Below, piece after piece: positions 43,961-52,637 of a stretch of DNA of 64,000 nt. A program made the translations under genes and the position numbers. The notes beneath the pieces are model-generated. The model was not told the origin of the DNA. It was given only the letters and a program-made list of their open reading frames with translations, and did no database searches. Numbering within the stretch: the first letter of the stretch is position 1; the number at the start of each line of letters is the position of its first letter. This DNA comes from Corynebacterium aurimucosum ATCC 700975 (lineage in GTDB: Bacteria; Actinomycetota; Actinomycetes; Mycobacteriales; Mycobacteriaceae), in NCBI RefSeq assembly GCF_000022905.1, contig NC_012590.1, positions 496,001 through 560,000 of the forward strand, read 5' to 3'.

Positions 43961-45894
43961 TAGATAAACACCCTCAGAATCTGGAAGGCCGCCACTGCCA
44001 GCACCCACGCGGTGGCCAGCTGAATGCCGAAACCGAAGAGCGTCCAGCGCCAGCCAATCTCGCGGCGCTGCGCGGCAATCGTGGCCACGCACGGAGTGTA
44101 GGCCAGCAGGAAGAGCATGTAGGCCCACACCGCGGCGAGGGGATGGCCACCGGAGGCGCGGTCGAAATCTTGACGCACGCGGTCACTGAGCGCGCTATGG
44201 GATTGCTCCTCCGCGGAGGCGTCGGTGACGTCGTCGACGGCGTAGGTCTGCGCCCACGTCGAAATCAGCGCCTCCTTGGCCACGAAACCCGTGACCAGCG
44301 GGCCGGCCAGGGACCACGAGTCGAAACCAGCCGGAGCAAAGGCCGGGGCAATGGTGCGCGAGACCGCGCCGTAGGCGGAATCCTCCGGTGCTGGTGGCTC
44401 GCCCAAGGTAGTCTCGTGCACCGCGGCCCCAACCGGGATGGCCATGAGCAGCCACACCACGACCACCGTGCTCACGATGATGCCACCGGCGGTCTGCAGG
44501 AAGCCCTTCAACCGCGTCCACATCACGCTCAGCGCTAGGCGCGCGGTGGGCAGCTGGTACGTTGGCAAGTCAATAACCAGCGCTTCCTCAGGCACCGCGC
44601 GCCACAGCGTCTTTCGCAGCGCCAAGCCAACGAGCACTAGCAGCGCGATGGAAATGACGTACATGATGAACACCACGCTGCCGGCGTGCTCCGGGAAGAA
44701 CGTGGCCGAAAGCATAACGAAGACCACCAAGCGCGCCGAGCACGAGGTAAACGGAATGAGCAGCGCGGTCATGATGCGATGCCGCGGGCTGCCGAGCACG
44801 CGCGTGGCCGAGATCGCCGGCACGTTGCAGCCAAAGCCCACCACGATGGGGATGAAGGCCTTGCCCGGCAGTCCGATGGCCCGCATAAGGCGATCCGTGA
44901 CCACCGCCGCACGCGCCATGTAGCCGGAATCCTCCAACACCGCCAAGCACAAGAACATCAGCGCCATGAGCGGGGCGAAGGTGAGGACCATGCCGACGCC
45001 GCCGATGAGGCCGTCGACAAGCAAGCCCGTAATGAGGGGGTGACCTAAGCCGATGGCCCCGAGCCCCGCCCGCGCCCAGTCGCTCAAGGGTCCGGAGATC
45101 AGCGTTTCCAAACCGTCCTGGAGGGGAGCGGCCACCGTGGTGGTGATTTGGAAGACCAGCCACATCACGGCCAGGAACAGCAGCGGCCCCACCACTGGGT
45201 GGAGGGCCACCGCGTCGAGGCGGTGGGAGAGTGGCGTGGCGTGCTCGACCTCGCTCACCGAGGCCTTCGCCGCCGCATCTAGCTCCGCGAAGCGGCCCTC
45301 CAGGCCGGTGTCCTCGCGCAGCCGTACCGGCTCAGCCACCAGAGAATCAACAACAACTTCTCGCAGCTTCTCGACGCCCTCCCGCTTACGCCCATCAACC
45401 ACCACCACTGGGATGGAAGTGGCCTCAGCGAGCGCAACGGGGTCCACCGTTTGGCCCTGGTTGAGGGCCACGTCGGTCTTCGTTAGCGCGATAATGAGGC
45501 GGTAGGGCTGCTCCGCCAACTGGAGGGCCACGTTGAGGCCGCGCGCGACGGCGCTGGCATCGACGACCACGACGACGGCGTCGGGGCGCTCATCATCGGG
45601 GCAATCGATGAGCATGGCGCGGGTGAGCGCCTCATCGGGGCTGAGCGGATCGAGCGAATAGGTGCCGGGAAAATCGATGAGATCGGCGGTAGATTCCCCC
45701 AGCTTCCAGGCGCCGCGGCTGACCTCAACCGTAGTTCCCGGCCAATTGCCGGTCTGCGCCTTCGCGCCGGTCAGAGCGTTAAAGAGCGTGGACTTTCCGG
45801 AGTTGGGGGATCCGACGAGCGCGATGATGGGTGCTCCGGCAGGGGCTACCGCGCCGCCCGGATCGCCGTGGCAGCTGGGTTTCGTGGTGGCCAT
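43960..45894 (-). CDS. feoB: Ferrous iron transporter FeoB
   Basis: A 644-residue GTP-dependent Fe2+ transporter. The N-terminal G domain has G1 GSPNSGKSTLFN, G3 DFPGTYSLDP and G4-like TKTD; two membrane halves with Gate motifs (GFGCNVPAI, and CSARLVVFV) follow. FeoB of E. coli is longer (773 aa); Gram-positive forms are often near this length. Operon feoA-feoB-feoC. Regulation by iron (DtxR) is likely by family knowledge; a palindrome lies at the feoA promoter. Confidence 0.95.
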   Translation of the reverse strand: MATTKPSCHGDPGGAVAPAGAPIIALVGSPNSGKSTLFNALTGAKAQTGNWPGTTVEVSRGAWKLGESTADLIDFPGTYSLDPLSPDEALTRAMLIDCPDDERPDAVVVVVDASAVARGLNVALQLAEQPYRLIIALTKTDVALNQGQTVDPVALAEATSIPVVVVDGRKREGVEKLREVVVDSLVAEPVRLREDTGLEGRFAELDAAAKASVSEVEHATPLSHRLDAVALHPVVGPLLFLAVMWLVFQITTTVAAPLQDGLETLISGPLSDWARAGLGAIGLGHPLITGLLVDGLIGGVGMVLTFAPLMALMFLCLAVLEDSGYMARAAVVTDRLMRAIGLPGKAFIPIVVGFGCNVPAISATRVLGSPRHRIMTALLIPFTSCSARLVVFVMLSATFFPEHAGSVVFIMYVISIALLVLVGLALRKTLWRAVPEEALVIDLPTYQLPTARLALSVMWTRLKGFLQTAGGIIVSTVVVVWLLMAIPVGAAVHETTLGEPPAPEDSAYGAVSRTIAPAFAPAGFDSWSLAGPLVTGFVAKEALISTWAQTYAVDDVTDASAEEQSHSALSDRVRQDFDRASGGHPLAAVWAYMLFLLAYTPCVATIAAQRREIGWRWTLFGFGIQLATAWVLAVAAFQILRVFI

Positions 45895-45897
45895 GGT

Positions 45898-46146
45898 TTA
45901 GACCTCGATGGCTTGCAGCGTTGCCTTATCGATGGCGTAGCGGCAGCTGCCCACCGAGACAACGCGGGCGCCGCCGGCCACGCGCGGGCCCATAGTCAGC
46001 GTGGCGCCGGGGCGGATTCCTAGCTCGCCGAGGCGCACTGCCAGTGCGGCATCGCAGGTGCAGGAAATGCACTCGGCTCTCAGGGTGATGGTGCATCCCA
46101 CGGGGATAGCGTCGGCGGTTTGTCGCGGGCACTCAGATAACTTCAC
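45898..46146 (-). CDS. feoA: Ferrous iron transport protein FeoA
   Basis: An 82-residue SH3-like protein that assists FeoB. Motifs LAVRLGELGIRPGATLTM and GSCRYAIDKATLQAI fit FeoA. It has four cysteines near the front (VGC, ECISCTC), which is unusual for the family. GTG 46146 is the start, preceded by GGAAGAGGG. A 3-bp gap separates it from feoB. Confidence 0.9.
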   Translation of the reverse strand: MKLSECPRQTADAIPVGCTITLRAECISCTCDAALAVRLGELGIRPGATLTMGPRVAGGARVVSVGSCRYAIDKATLQAIEV

Positions 46147-46185
46147 GGTGAGCCCTCTTCCTTAAATAAGCACTACCGAATAAGC

Positions 46186-46213
46186 ATTATCTTTATAGGG
46201 TACCCTTAGTAAA
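46186..46213 (-). promoter_or_regulatory. feoA promoter with palindrome in the spacer
   Basis: On the minus strand TTTACT (46208-46213), 16-nt spacer, GATAAT (46186-46191). The spacer holds the perfect palindrome AGGGTACCCT (46197-46206), which may be an iron-regulator site; it matches only the core of the DtxR consensus. Confidence 0.5.
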
Positions 46214-46283
46214 TATAGGTCCGTCTAGGTTTTGTGGCTATCTCTTAGGTGATCCTCACCACGCGGCGCAGTTGCACCGCGGA

Positions 46284-48155
46284 TTAAGCGAGTGGATTGG
46301 TCCAGCTGCTCACCTGGCGCAGCCTCTGGCGATTCTTCAGTCGCGATTGGCCCAGCTTGCGGGACATGCGGTCCAGAATCTGGATGGCTTCCGTGATGTG
46401 CGGGCCCTTGTTGAGCATGACGCACTCCGCGCGCAGCGCATAGCCGGCGTCCGTGATTTCCGCACGGGAGGGAAGCCCCGTCTTGGCCAGAGTCTCCAGC
46501 ACCTGCGTGGCCATGATGACCGGGATGTGGGCCGCCTCCGCGACCTTCATGATGCGCCCCGGCACCTGGACCATCTGCTCAAACCCCAATTCCACAGCCA
46601 AGTCACCGCGCGCAATCATGATGCCGAACTTGGCATGCCGCATGCCTTCCAGCAGCACACTTCCCAGCTGCTCATAAGCCGGAACCGTCTCAATCTTGAG
46701 CACGATGCCGAGGTCACGCACGCGCTGCGCCATCTCCTCTGATTCCTGCTCGGCGGCAATCTCCTCGAGCGTGTCATAGAGGAAGGCCACATCAGCCGGC
46801 GTGCGGATGAAGGAGACCGCCGCGATATCGCAGTGCGTGGCCACAAAACGCAGCGCTTCGATGTCTTCCTCGGTGAGACTGGGCAGCGGGACGTCGGTAT
46901 CCGGCAAGTTGATTCCCTTATAGGCGGCCAGGTTGGTGCCGGTCGGTCCGGCATGCTCCACGGTGACGACGGCCTCGCGCGCCGCACCATTCTCCCGCAC
47001 CTCGCGGACGCGGCCGGCGATGGCACCATCATCGAAAATCACCCGGTGGCCGACTTCGAGCGCACCGACCACCTCCGGCAGCGTGCACCCAATAGTGGTG
47101 ACCTCACCCTCCACAATCCGCGCCGGCTCCGCAGACGTGCTGAGCACCAACTCCTCGCCGCGGTGCAGGCGAATCTTCTGCTCGAGAGCCGGCACCCCAT
47201 GCACCCGAGTGATCTCCCCGCCGTGGTTGAGCACCGTCCCCTCGGCGAGGTAGCAGTTGCGCTCACCGTGCAGCACGGCCACGCCTACCTCTACGCTCTC
47301 CACCGTGAACACACGGGAGCGCCCGCGCGCCTCCGTGAAGCGCACCTCGCTGCCGGGGTACAGGCGCGCCAACCACTCACCATCCACCTCCAGCGCTACC
47401 GCTGGGCGGGCCGCGCTTGGCGACGCCTCCCCCGCCACCCCGTGGGCGCGGGTAGAGGAGGGGGCGTCGTGAAGCACGAGCGTTGCTGGGCTCAGCAGCT
47501 CGCCCGCAGCGGTGCGCTCGCCGCGCACGCGGATGACCTGCGGACCCGGCTCGATGCTGCCGGTGCGAACCTTGGGGCCGGCGATATCGCAGGAAATCAG
47601 GATCTCGCGCCCCACCTCCTCGGCGGCGCGGTGGACGTGCTCCACCATCTTCGCCCAGGCAGCCTGGTCATCGTGGGCGCAGTTGATGCGGGCTAATTCC
47701 ATGCCCGCGCGGGCGAAGCCGAGGACCAACTCATAATCCTCCGCGGCCTCGGTGGGAAGGGTCACCATGATGCGCGCGTGGGTGTCCTCCTGGGTGGGGC
47801 CGAGGAGGGCTTCGGTGTTGGCGTCGAGGATATCGTCCGCGTCCGCATAGGCCGTGGCGATGGGCTGCACGGGGTAGGTCGGTGCCTGGCCATCGAAGGC
47901 GTCGAGCACGTTGCGCGCGGCGTGGAGGCGCTCCAGCACCGCGGGCTCCGGGTGGCTGAGACTCGTGGCGCCCAAGGCCGTGAGGCCTTCCTGGAGTTCG
48001 ACGGCGTCCTGGGAGCGCAATTCCATATAGCGCACCAAGTTGACCGCTCCGGGGCGGTGGACGGGATCCACGCGCGCGATCTGCGCGGCGTGCGCGGCAG
48101 ACGAAGCTTCGACGCGGGTAGTGAGGGAATCAAGAAGTGGGCGCAGGCTAGGCAA
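46284..48155 (-). CDS. pyk2: Atypical pyruvate kinase (Pyk2-like)
   Basis: A 623-residue pyruvate kinase-like protein. The barrel with the active site (LARINCAHDD, LISCDIAGPKVRTG, SFIRTPADVAF, LKIETVPAYEQ, GIMIARGDLAVE, IMATQVLETL) is complete, but about 130 extra N-terminal residues are present and the usual C-terminal domain is missing or very short. C. glutamicum Pyk2 has a similar length. TTG 48155 is taken as start because GAAGGAG (48161-48167) precedes it; the annotated frame opens with GTG 48182, which would include the ribosome site. It contains an insertion with the GEASPSA element. Confidence 0.87.
   Translation of the reverse strand: MPSLRPLLDSLTTRVEASSAAHAAQIARVDPVHRPGAVNLVRYMELRSQDAVELQEGLTALGATSLSHPEPAVLERLHAARNVLDAFDGQAPTYPVQPIATAYADADDILDANTEALLGPTQEDTHARIMVTLPTEAAEDYELVLGFARAGMELARINCAHDDQAAWAKMVEHVHRAAEEVGREILISCDIAGPKVRTGSIEPGPQVIRVRGERTAAGELLSPATLVLHDAPSSTRAHGVAGEASPSAARPAVALEVDGEWLARLYPGSEVRFTEARGRSRVFTVESVEVGVAVLHGERNCYLAEGTVLNHGGEITRVHGVPALEQKIRLHRGEELVLSTSAEPARIVEGEVTTIGCTLPEVVGALEVGHRVIFDDGAIAGRVREVRENGAAREAVVTVEHAGPTGTNLAAYKGINLPDTDVPLPSLTEEDIEALRFVATHCDIAAVSFIRTPADVAFLYDTLEEIAAEQESEEMAQRVRDLGIVLKIETVPAYEQLGSVLLEGMRHAKFGIMIARGDLAVELGFEQMVQVPGRIMKVAEAAHIPVIMATQVLETLAKTGLPSRAEITDAGYALRAECVMLNKGPHITEAIQILDRMSRKLGQSRLKNRQRLRQVSSWTNPLA
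47413..47431 (+). repeat. Dispersed 19-bp word, copy in pyk2
   Basis: GCGCTTGGCGACGCCTCCC on the plus strand; on the coding strand it encodes GEASPS. Identical (inverted) to the copy at 60709-60727 in ppc, which encodes the same residues. Confidence 0.85.
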
Positions 48156-48202
48156 GGTGTCTCCTTCGGTGTGAAAGTCCACCCATATTGTGCCGCGACT
48201 TG

Positions 48203-48673
48203 TTAGACCGCGCCACGGAAGCCGAGCTGGCGCCAGGCCTCGTACACGGCCGTCGACGCTGCGTTGGATAGATTCATCGAGCGCCGCGCCGGCATCATGG
48301 GGATGCGCACGCGCTCCGTTACCCGCGGGTGGAAGGCGTGCTCCTCCGGCAGGCCCGTGGGCTCGGTGCCGAAAAGCAGGACATCACCCTCCTGGTATTC
48401 CACGTCGGTGAACCACTTTTCTGTGTGGGTGGTAAAGGCGAAAACACGCGCGTCGGGGAGGGCCTCCATGCAGGCGTCGAAGTCTTTGTGGATCTTGAGG
48501 TCTGCTAAGTCGTGGTAATCCAGGCCCGCGCGCTTAAGGTGCTTGTCCTCGAAATTGAAGCCGAGCGGCTCAATGAGGTGCAGGCTCGCGCCCGTGACGG
48601 CGGCGGTGCGGATGGCGTTGCCGGTGTTGGTAGGGATCACGGGGTTGTCGAAGACGATGTGCAAGCTGCTCAT
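48203..48673 (-). CDS. trmL: tRNA (cytidine(34)-2'-O)-methyltransferase TrmL
   Basis: A 156-residue SPOUT methyltransferase that modifies the wobble base of tRNA-Leu. The trefoil-knot motifs are [27 protein letters not shown] and the start [20 protein letters not shown]. The length fits the single-domain TrmL. ATG 48673 is preferred to 48679. It is divergent from folD with a 24-bp gap. Confidence 0.92.
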
Positions 48674-48684
48674 AGGCATCAGTC

Positions 48685-48690
48685 TAGGAT
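48685..48690 (+). promoter_or_regulatory. -10 element of a probable leaderless folD mRNA
   Basis: TAGGAT, then 7 nt and ATG 48698. No ribosome site is seen, so translation from a leaderless mRNA is likely. Confidence 0.45.
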
Positions 48691-48697
48691 GGTGTGC

Positions 48698-49552
48698 ATG
48701 AGCGCTACCAAACTAGATGGCAACTTGTACCGCGACGAGATTTTCGAGGACCTGGCCCAGCGCGTGGCCGCCCTCAAGGAGAAGGGGATTACCCCGGGCC
48801 TGGCCACGGTCCTGGTGGGCGATGATCCGGGTTCGCATTCCTACGTGAAGATGAAGCACCGCGATTGCGAGAAACTCGGAATTAACTCGATTCGCAAGGA
48901 CCTGCCTGCCGACGTTTCCCAAGAGGAGCTGGAGCGCGTCATCGAGGAACTCAACAATGATGACGCCTGCACCGGCTACATCGTGCAGCTGCCGCTGCCG
49001 AAGCACTTGGATGAGAACCGCGTGCTGGAGCTTATCGACCCAGCCAAGGACGCCGATGGCCTGCACCCGATCAACCTGGGCAAGCTGGTGCTCAACGAGG
49101 AGGCCCCGCTGCCGTGCACGCCGAATGGCTGCATCCACCTGCTGCGCCGATTTGGGGTAGAGCTCGATGGCGCGAAGGTCGTGATCATTGGCCGCGGCGT
49201 GACTGTGGGTCGCCCGATTGGCCTGATGCTCACTCGCCGCAGCGAGAATTCCACGGTGACGCTGTGCCACACCGGCACCAAGGACCTTGCCGCGGAAACC
49301 CGTGAGGCCGATGTCATTATCGCGGCAGCTGGCAAGGCACACATGCTGACCGCCGATATGGTTAAGGAAGGCGCCGCGGTTCTCGACGTCGGCGTGTCCC
49401 GCGTCGACGGCAAACTCGCCGGCGACGTAGCCGAGGATGTCTGGGAGAAGGCCGGCTATGTCTCCCCGAACCCGGGCGGCGTGGGTCCGCTGACGCGCGC
49501 GTTCCTGGTCAGCAATATCGTCGAGCGCGCCGAAAAGCTTGCCGCTCAATAG
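48698..49552 (+). CDS. folD: Methylenetetrahydrofolate dehydrogenase/cyclohydrolase FolD
   Basis: A bifunctional enzyme of the folate one-carbon cycle that converts 5,10-methylene-THF to 10-formyl-THF. The 284-residue protein has the catalytic Lys in [16 protein letters not shown], the motifs VQLPLPKHL and [12 protein letters not shown] and the Rossmann loop [15 protein letters not shown]; it ends with [15 protein letters not shown] 48698 is chosen by homology and by the -10 hexamer. A DUF3017-like gene follows. Confidence 0.96.
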
Positions 49553-49576
49553 CGCCCCAACACGAACACCCAAGCA

Positions 49577-49999
49577 ATGAGCATGTCCCCACAGTCAGAA
49601 GGAAGCCCGCGGCACCGAGCGCAACGGATGCCCCGGCGCCCGGCTCAGGGCCGAGCCAGTGCGCAGGCTAAGGTTGCGCCGCCGGTGTCTTTGGCCAATC
49701 CCCACGACGCGCACCTGAAACCCTCGGCGCTGCCGTCGGCTATCCAGTGGCTGGCCATCGGGCTGTTCGTCGTGGCAGTCGTGGTGTCGGGTTTCTACGC
49801 CGTGTTTGAGCACTGGCGCCGCGCCACGTTGCTGCTGGGCGGGGCGCTGATGTGGCTGGCGGTGGTCCGCCTGACCTGCGACTCCTCCCGAGTCGGCGTG
49901 CTCGCGGTGCGCTCCCGACGCTTCGATGCCTGCTTTACCGGCATCTTGGGCGCGGCTATGGCGTTCCTGGCCTTTTCCATCGACGCGCTGGGCTCGTGA
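49577..49999 (+). CDS. DUF3017-like membrane protein
   Basis: A 140-residue protein with a basic Pro/Ala/Arg-rich N-terminus (about 1-50) and three hydrophobic segments: about 55-78, 83-98 and 115-135. Small DUF3017 proteins are found downstream of folD in actinobacteria, which is the basis for this name. Function unknown. A strong hairpin follows at 50016-50035 before the convergent metX. Confidence 0.78.
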   Translation: MSMSPQSEGSPRHRAQRMPRRPAQGRASAQAKVAPPVSLANPHDAHLKPSALPSAIQWLAIGLFVVAVVVSGFYAVFEHWRRATLLLGGALMWLAVVRLTCDSSRVGVLAVRSRRFDACFTGILGAAMAFLAFSIDALGS

Positions 50000-50015
50000 T
50001 GCGTGTGACTCCTAA

Positions 50016-50035
50016 AAAGAGCCACACGGCTCTTT
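50016..50035. terminator. Bidirectional terminator between DUF3017 gene and metX
   Basis: AAAGAGCC-ACAC-GGCTCTTT, perfect 8-bp stem. On the minus strand it is followed by a T-run (CTTTTTAGG); on the plus strand by TTTAGATG. The metX stop codon overlaps its end. Confidence 0.85.
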
Positions 50036-51188
50036 AGATGTAGTATTCGTCGCCGACGTACGCAGGGCCTACATCTAAGCCATTCGGCGCGGAGAGCAGC
50101 AGGAAGTTGCGCAGGATGCGATTCATCTGCCGGGTCTCCGTCAGGAAGGCATCGTGGCCCACGGGGGAGACAATCTTGGCCATCGCCAGCAGCTGGTTGA
50201 CGTTGCGAGAGATGTGCTCCTGCTGGTGATAGGGGTAGAGGATATCCGTGTCCACGCCCACCACCATCGTCGGCACCTGGGATGCCGCCAACGCTTTGAT
50301 GAGCCCGCCGCGCCCGCGGCCGACGTCATGCCGGTTCAACGCCTCCGTGAGCACCACGTAGGAACCCGCATCGAAGCGCTCGGTGAGTTTCGCCCCCTGG
50401 TAATCCAGGTAGGAGTTCACCGCGAAACGCTGGTTCAGCTGGCGGTGCGGACCCAAGGGATTCTCGCCTTGCTGTGCGGTAGCGCCGAAGCGCTCGTCGA
50501 TCTCCTGCTCGCCGCGATACGTCAAATGCGCGATGCGGCGCGCCGCTGCCAGACCATCCCGCGGAGTCTTGTCCGTGAGGTAGTAATTTCCGCCATGCCA
50601 AAACGGGTCGCGCTCGATGGCGGAAATCTGCGCGGATTGGATGCCAATCTGCCAGCCCGAAGCCCGAGCAGACACCGCAATTACGCACACCGCGGACACG
50701 CTTTCCGGGTGCAGCAAGCTCCACTCCAGCGTGCGCGCGCCGCCCATCGAGCCGCCGAGTACCGCGTGCACACGCGAAATGCCCAGTTCCTTCAAGCAGT
50801 CGTGCTCGGCCTCCACCAAGTCCCGAATCGACAGCGCCGGGAAGCGCCCGCCCCACGGCTTTCCATCCGGGTGCAGCGACTTCGGCCCCGTCGAGCCATT
50901 GCAGCCGCCCAGCGCATTGGTCGCGATAACGCACCAGCGCGTGGTGTCCAGAGCCTTGCCAGGCCCCACCAGGTCGGACCACCAGTCCGCCACATTGGAA
51001 TCACCGGTCAGCGCATGCTCAACCACGAGGACGTTGTTGACGCCGTCTGGGTCGCCGGCAAAAGCGCCCCAGCGTTGGTAGGCCACGTGGGCGTCGGCAA
51101 GCACGGCGCCTGCTTCCGTGGTGAAGTCACCGATGGGGACGACGGCGAGCTCGCCTTCGGGCGCGAGTTCCGGGACGGCGCTAACCAA
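50034..51188 (-). CDS. metX: Homoserine O-acetyltransferase MetX
   Basis: Acetylates homoserine in the direct-sulfhydrylation route to methionine. It is an alpha/beta hydrolase-fold protein with the nucleophile Ser in VLGGSMGGARTLEW, Asp in VVGVDTDILYP and His in PVGHDAFL. TTG 51188 is given as start since it overlaps the metY stop tightly and gives about 384 residues, near family length; an ATG at 51233 is in frame but overlaps metY by 53 bp. Operon metY-metX. Confidence 0.93.
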   Translation of the reverse strand: MVSAVPELAPEGELAVVPIGDFTTEAGAVLADAHVAYQRWGAFAGDPDGVNNVLVVEHALTGDSNVADWWSDLVGPGKALDTTRWCVIATNALGGCNGSTGPKSLHPDGKPWGGRFPALSIRDLVEAEHDCLKELGISRVHAVLGGSMGGARTLEWSLLHPESVSAVCVIAVSARASGWQIGIQSAQISAIERDPFWHGGNYYLTDKTPRDGLAAARRIAHLTYRGEQEIDERFGATAQQGENPLGPHRQLNQRFAVNSYLDYQGAKLTERFDAGSYVVLTEALNRHDVGRGRGGLIKALAASQVPTMVVGVDTDILYPYHQQEHISRNVNQLLAMAKIVSPVGHDAFLTETRQMNRILRNFLLLSAPNGLDVGPAYVGDEYYI

Positions 51189-52500
51189 TGGCCGCGAACC
51201 CACGCTCGAGATCAGCGATGATGTCCTTGACATCCTCGATGCCCACCGACAGGCGCACCGTGGCCTGCGTAATGCCCGCGGCCTTGAGAGCGGCCTCGTC
51301 GGACTGGGAGTGTGTGGTGGTAGCCGGGTGTACCACCAGCGAGCGGGTATCGCCGATGTTGGCCAGGTTGGAGTGCAGCTGCAGGGCGTCGATAAACGCC
51401 CAGGCCTCCTCGCGGCCGCCGTCGATGTCGAAGGAGAGCACGGAGCCGGTGTAGGCGTAACCGAGCTTCTCCTTGGTGGCCTTGTACGGGGAGGAGTCCA
51501 GGCCAGCGTAATTGACGGTGGTGACCTTGGCGTGGGACTCTAGGTACTCAGCCACGGCCTGGGCGTTGGCATTGTGCTTCTCGACGCGCAACTGCAACGT
51601 CTCAATGCCATTCAGCGTCAGCCAGGCGTTGAAGGGGGAGATGGCGGCACCGGTATCGCGCAGCAGGCCCGCACGCGCCTTGATTGCGAAGGCCGGTGCG
51701 CCCAGGTCGGCGTACTTGAGGCCGTGGTAGGCCTTGTCCGGGGTGACGAAGTAGGGGAAGACGGGCTCGCCGTCGCGCTCGACGGTCCAATCGAAGGAGC
51801 CGCCGTCGATGATGGCACCACCGATGGCGGAGCCGTTGCCGGTATAGAACTTGGTGGTGGAGACGACGACGATGTCCGCGCCCAGCTCCAGCGGGCGGGC
51901 GAGCGCGCCGGTGGCGATGGTGTTGTCCACGATGAGCGGGACCTGGTTCTTGTGGGCTACCTCGGCGATGGCAGGGATGTCGAGAACATCGGCGACTGGG
52001 TTGCCGAAGGTCTCGCCGTAGAAAGCCTTCGTGTTCGGCTGGACGGCGTCCTGCCAAGATGCCGGGTCATCGGGGTTCTCGACGAGGGTGACGTCGATGC
52101 CCAGGCGCTTCAAGGTCACGGTAAAGAGGGTGGAGGTGCCGCCGTAGAGGCGCGGGGAGGTAACAATGTGGTCGCCGGCGGAGGCCAGGTTCAAAATGGC
52201 CGCGGTTTCGGCGGCCTGGCCGGAAGCGAAAGCTACGGCGGCGACGCCGCCCTCGAGGGAAGCGAGGCGCTCTTCGAGCGCATCCTGGGTGGGGTTGGTC
52301 AGGCGGGTGTAAATCGGGCCGGCATCCGAGAGGTTGAAGCGGTTGGCGGCGTGCTCGGCGTCGTTGAAGACATACGAGGTGGTTTGGTAAATCGGCACGT
52401 TGCGTGCGTTGGTGGAGCCGTCCAGGTTCTGGCCGGCGTGGAGGGCGCGGGTGGCAAAAGACCACTCGTTGACTTCGGAATTATCGTATTTGGTGCTCAT
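51181..52500 (-). CDS. metY: O-acetylhomoserine sulfhydrylase MetY
   Basis: Makes homocysteine from O-acetylhomoserine and sulfide. The 439-residue PLP enzyme has the lysine in VVSTTKFYTGNGSAIGG, the motif RLTNPTQDALEERLASLEGG and the typical end RLSVGIEDVKDIIADLERGF. It is upstream of metX and carries two McbR-type sites in front, as expected for a methionine gene. The family includes cystathionine gamma-synthase, but the 430-residue length favours MetY. Confidence 0.95.
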   Translation of the reverse strand: MSTKYDNSEVNEWSFATRALHAGQNLDGSTNARNVPIYQTTSYVFNDAEHAANRFNLSDAGPIYTRLTNPTQDALEERLASLEGGVAAVAFASGQAAETAAILNLASAGDHIVTSPRLYGGTSTLFTVTLKRLGIDVTLVENPDDPASWQDAVQPNTKAFYGETFGNPVADVLDIPAIAEVAHKNQVPLIVDNTIATGALARPLELGADIVVVSTTKFYTGNGSAIGGAIIDGGSFDWTVERDGEPVFPYFVTPDKAYHGLKYADLGAPAFAIKARAGLLRDTGAAISPFNAWLTLNGIETLQLRVEKHNANAQAVAEYLESHAKVTTVNYAGLDSSPYKATKEKLGYAYTGSVLSFDIDGGREEAWAFIDALQLHSNLANIGDTRSLVVHPATTTHSQSDEAALKAAGITQATVRLSVGIEDVKDIIADLERGFAAIG

Positions 52501-52511
52501 GCCACAAAGGC

Positions 52512-52527
52512 TAGACCAAGCGGTTCA
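52512..52527 (+). promoter_or_regulatory. Candidate McbR operator, metY proximal
   Basis: TAGAC-CAAGCG-GTTCA, 12 bp upstream of the metY start. It differs at one base from the site in front of metQ. It is flanked by CCACAAAG (52502-52509) and CTTTGTGG (52541-52548), an 8-bp inverted repeat. Confidence 0.65.
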
Positions 52528-52576
52528 GTGCTGTTAGTGGCTTTGTGGAAACCGCAGGCAAGCCCGAGAATAAAAA

Positions 52577-52592
52577 TAGACCGAGCGGTTGG
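52577..52592 (+). promoter_or_regulatory. Candidate McbR operator, metY distal
   Basis: TAGAC-CGAGCG-GTTGG, 65 bp further upstream than the proximal site. It shares TAGAC and AGCGGTT with the other two sites. Confidence 0.5.
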
Positions 52593-52637
52593 TTCGGTGG
52601 CCCGTGCGCGTTGTAGATCTCCCCGCAGCGCGAAGGC

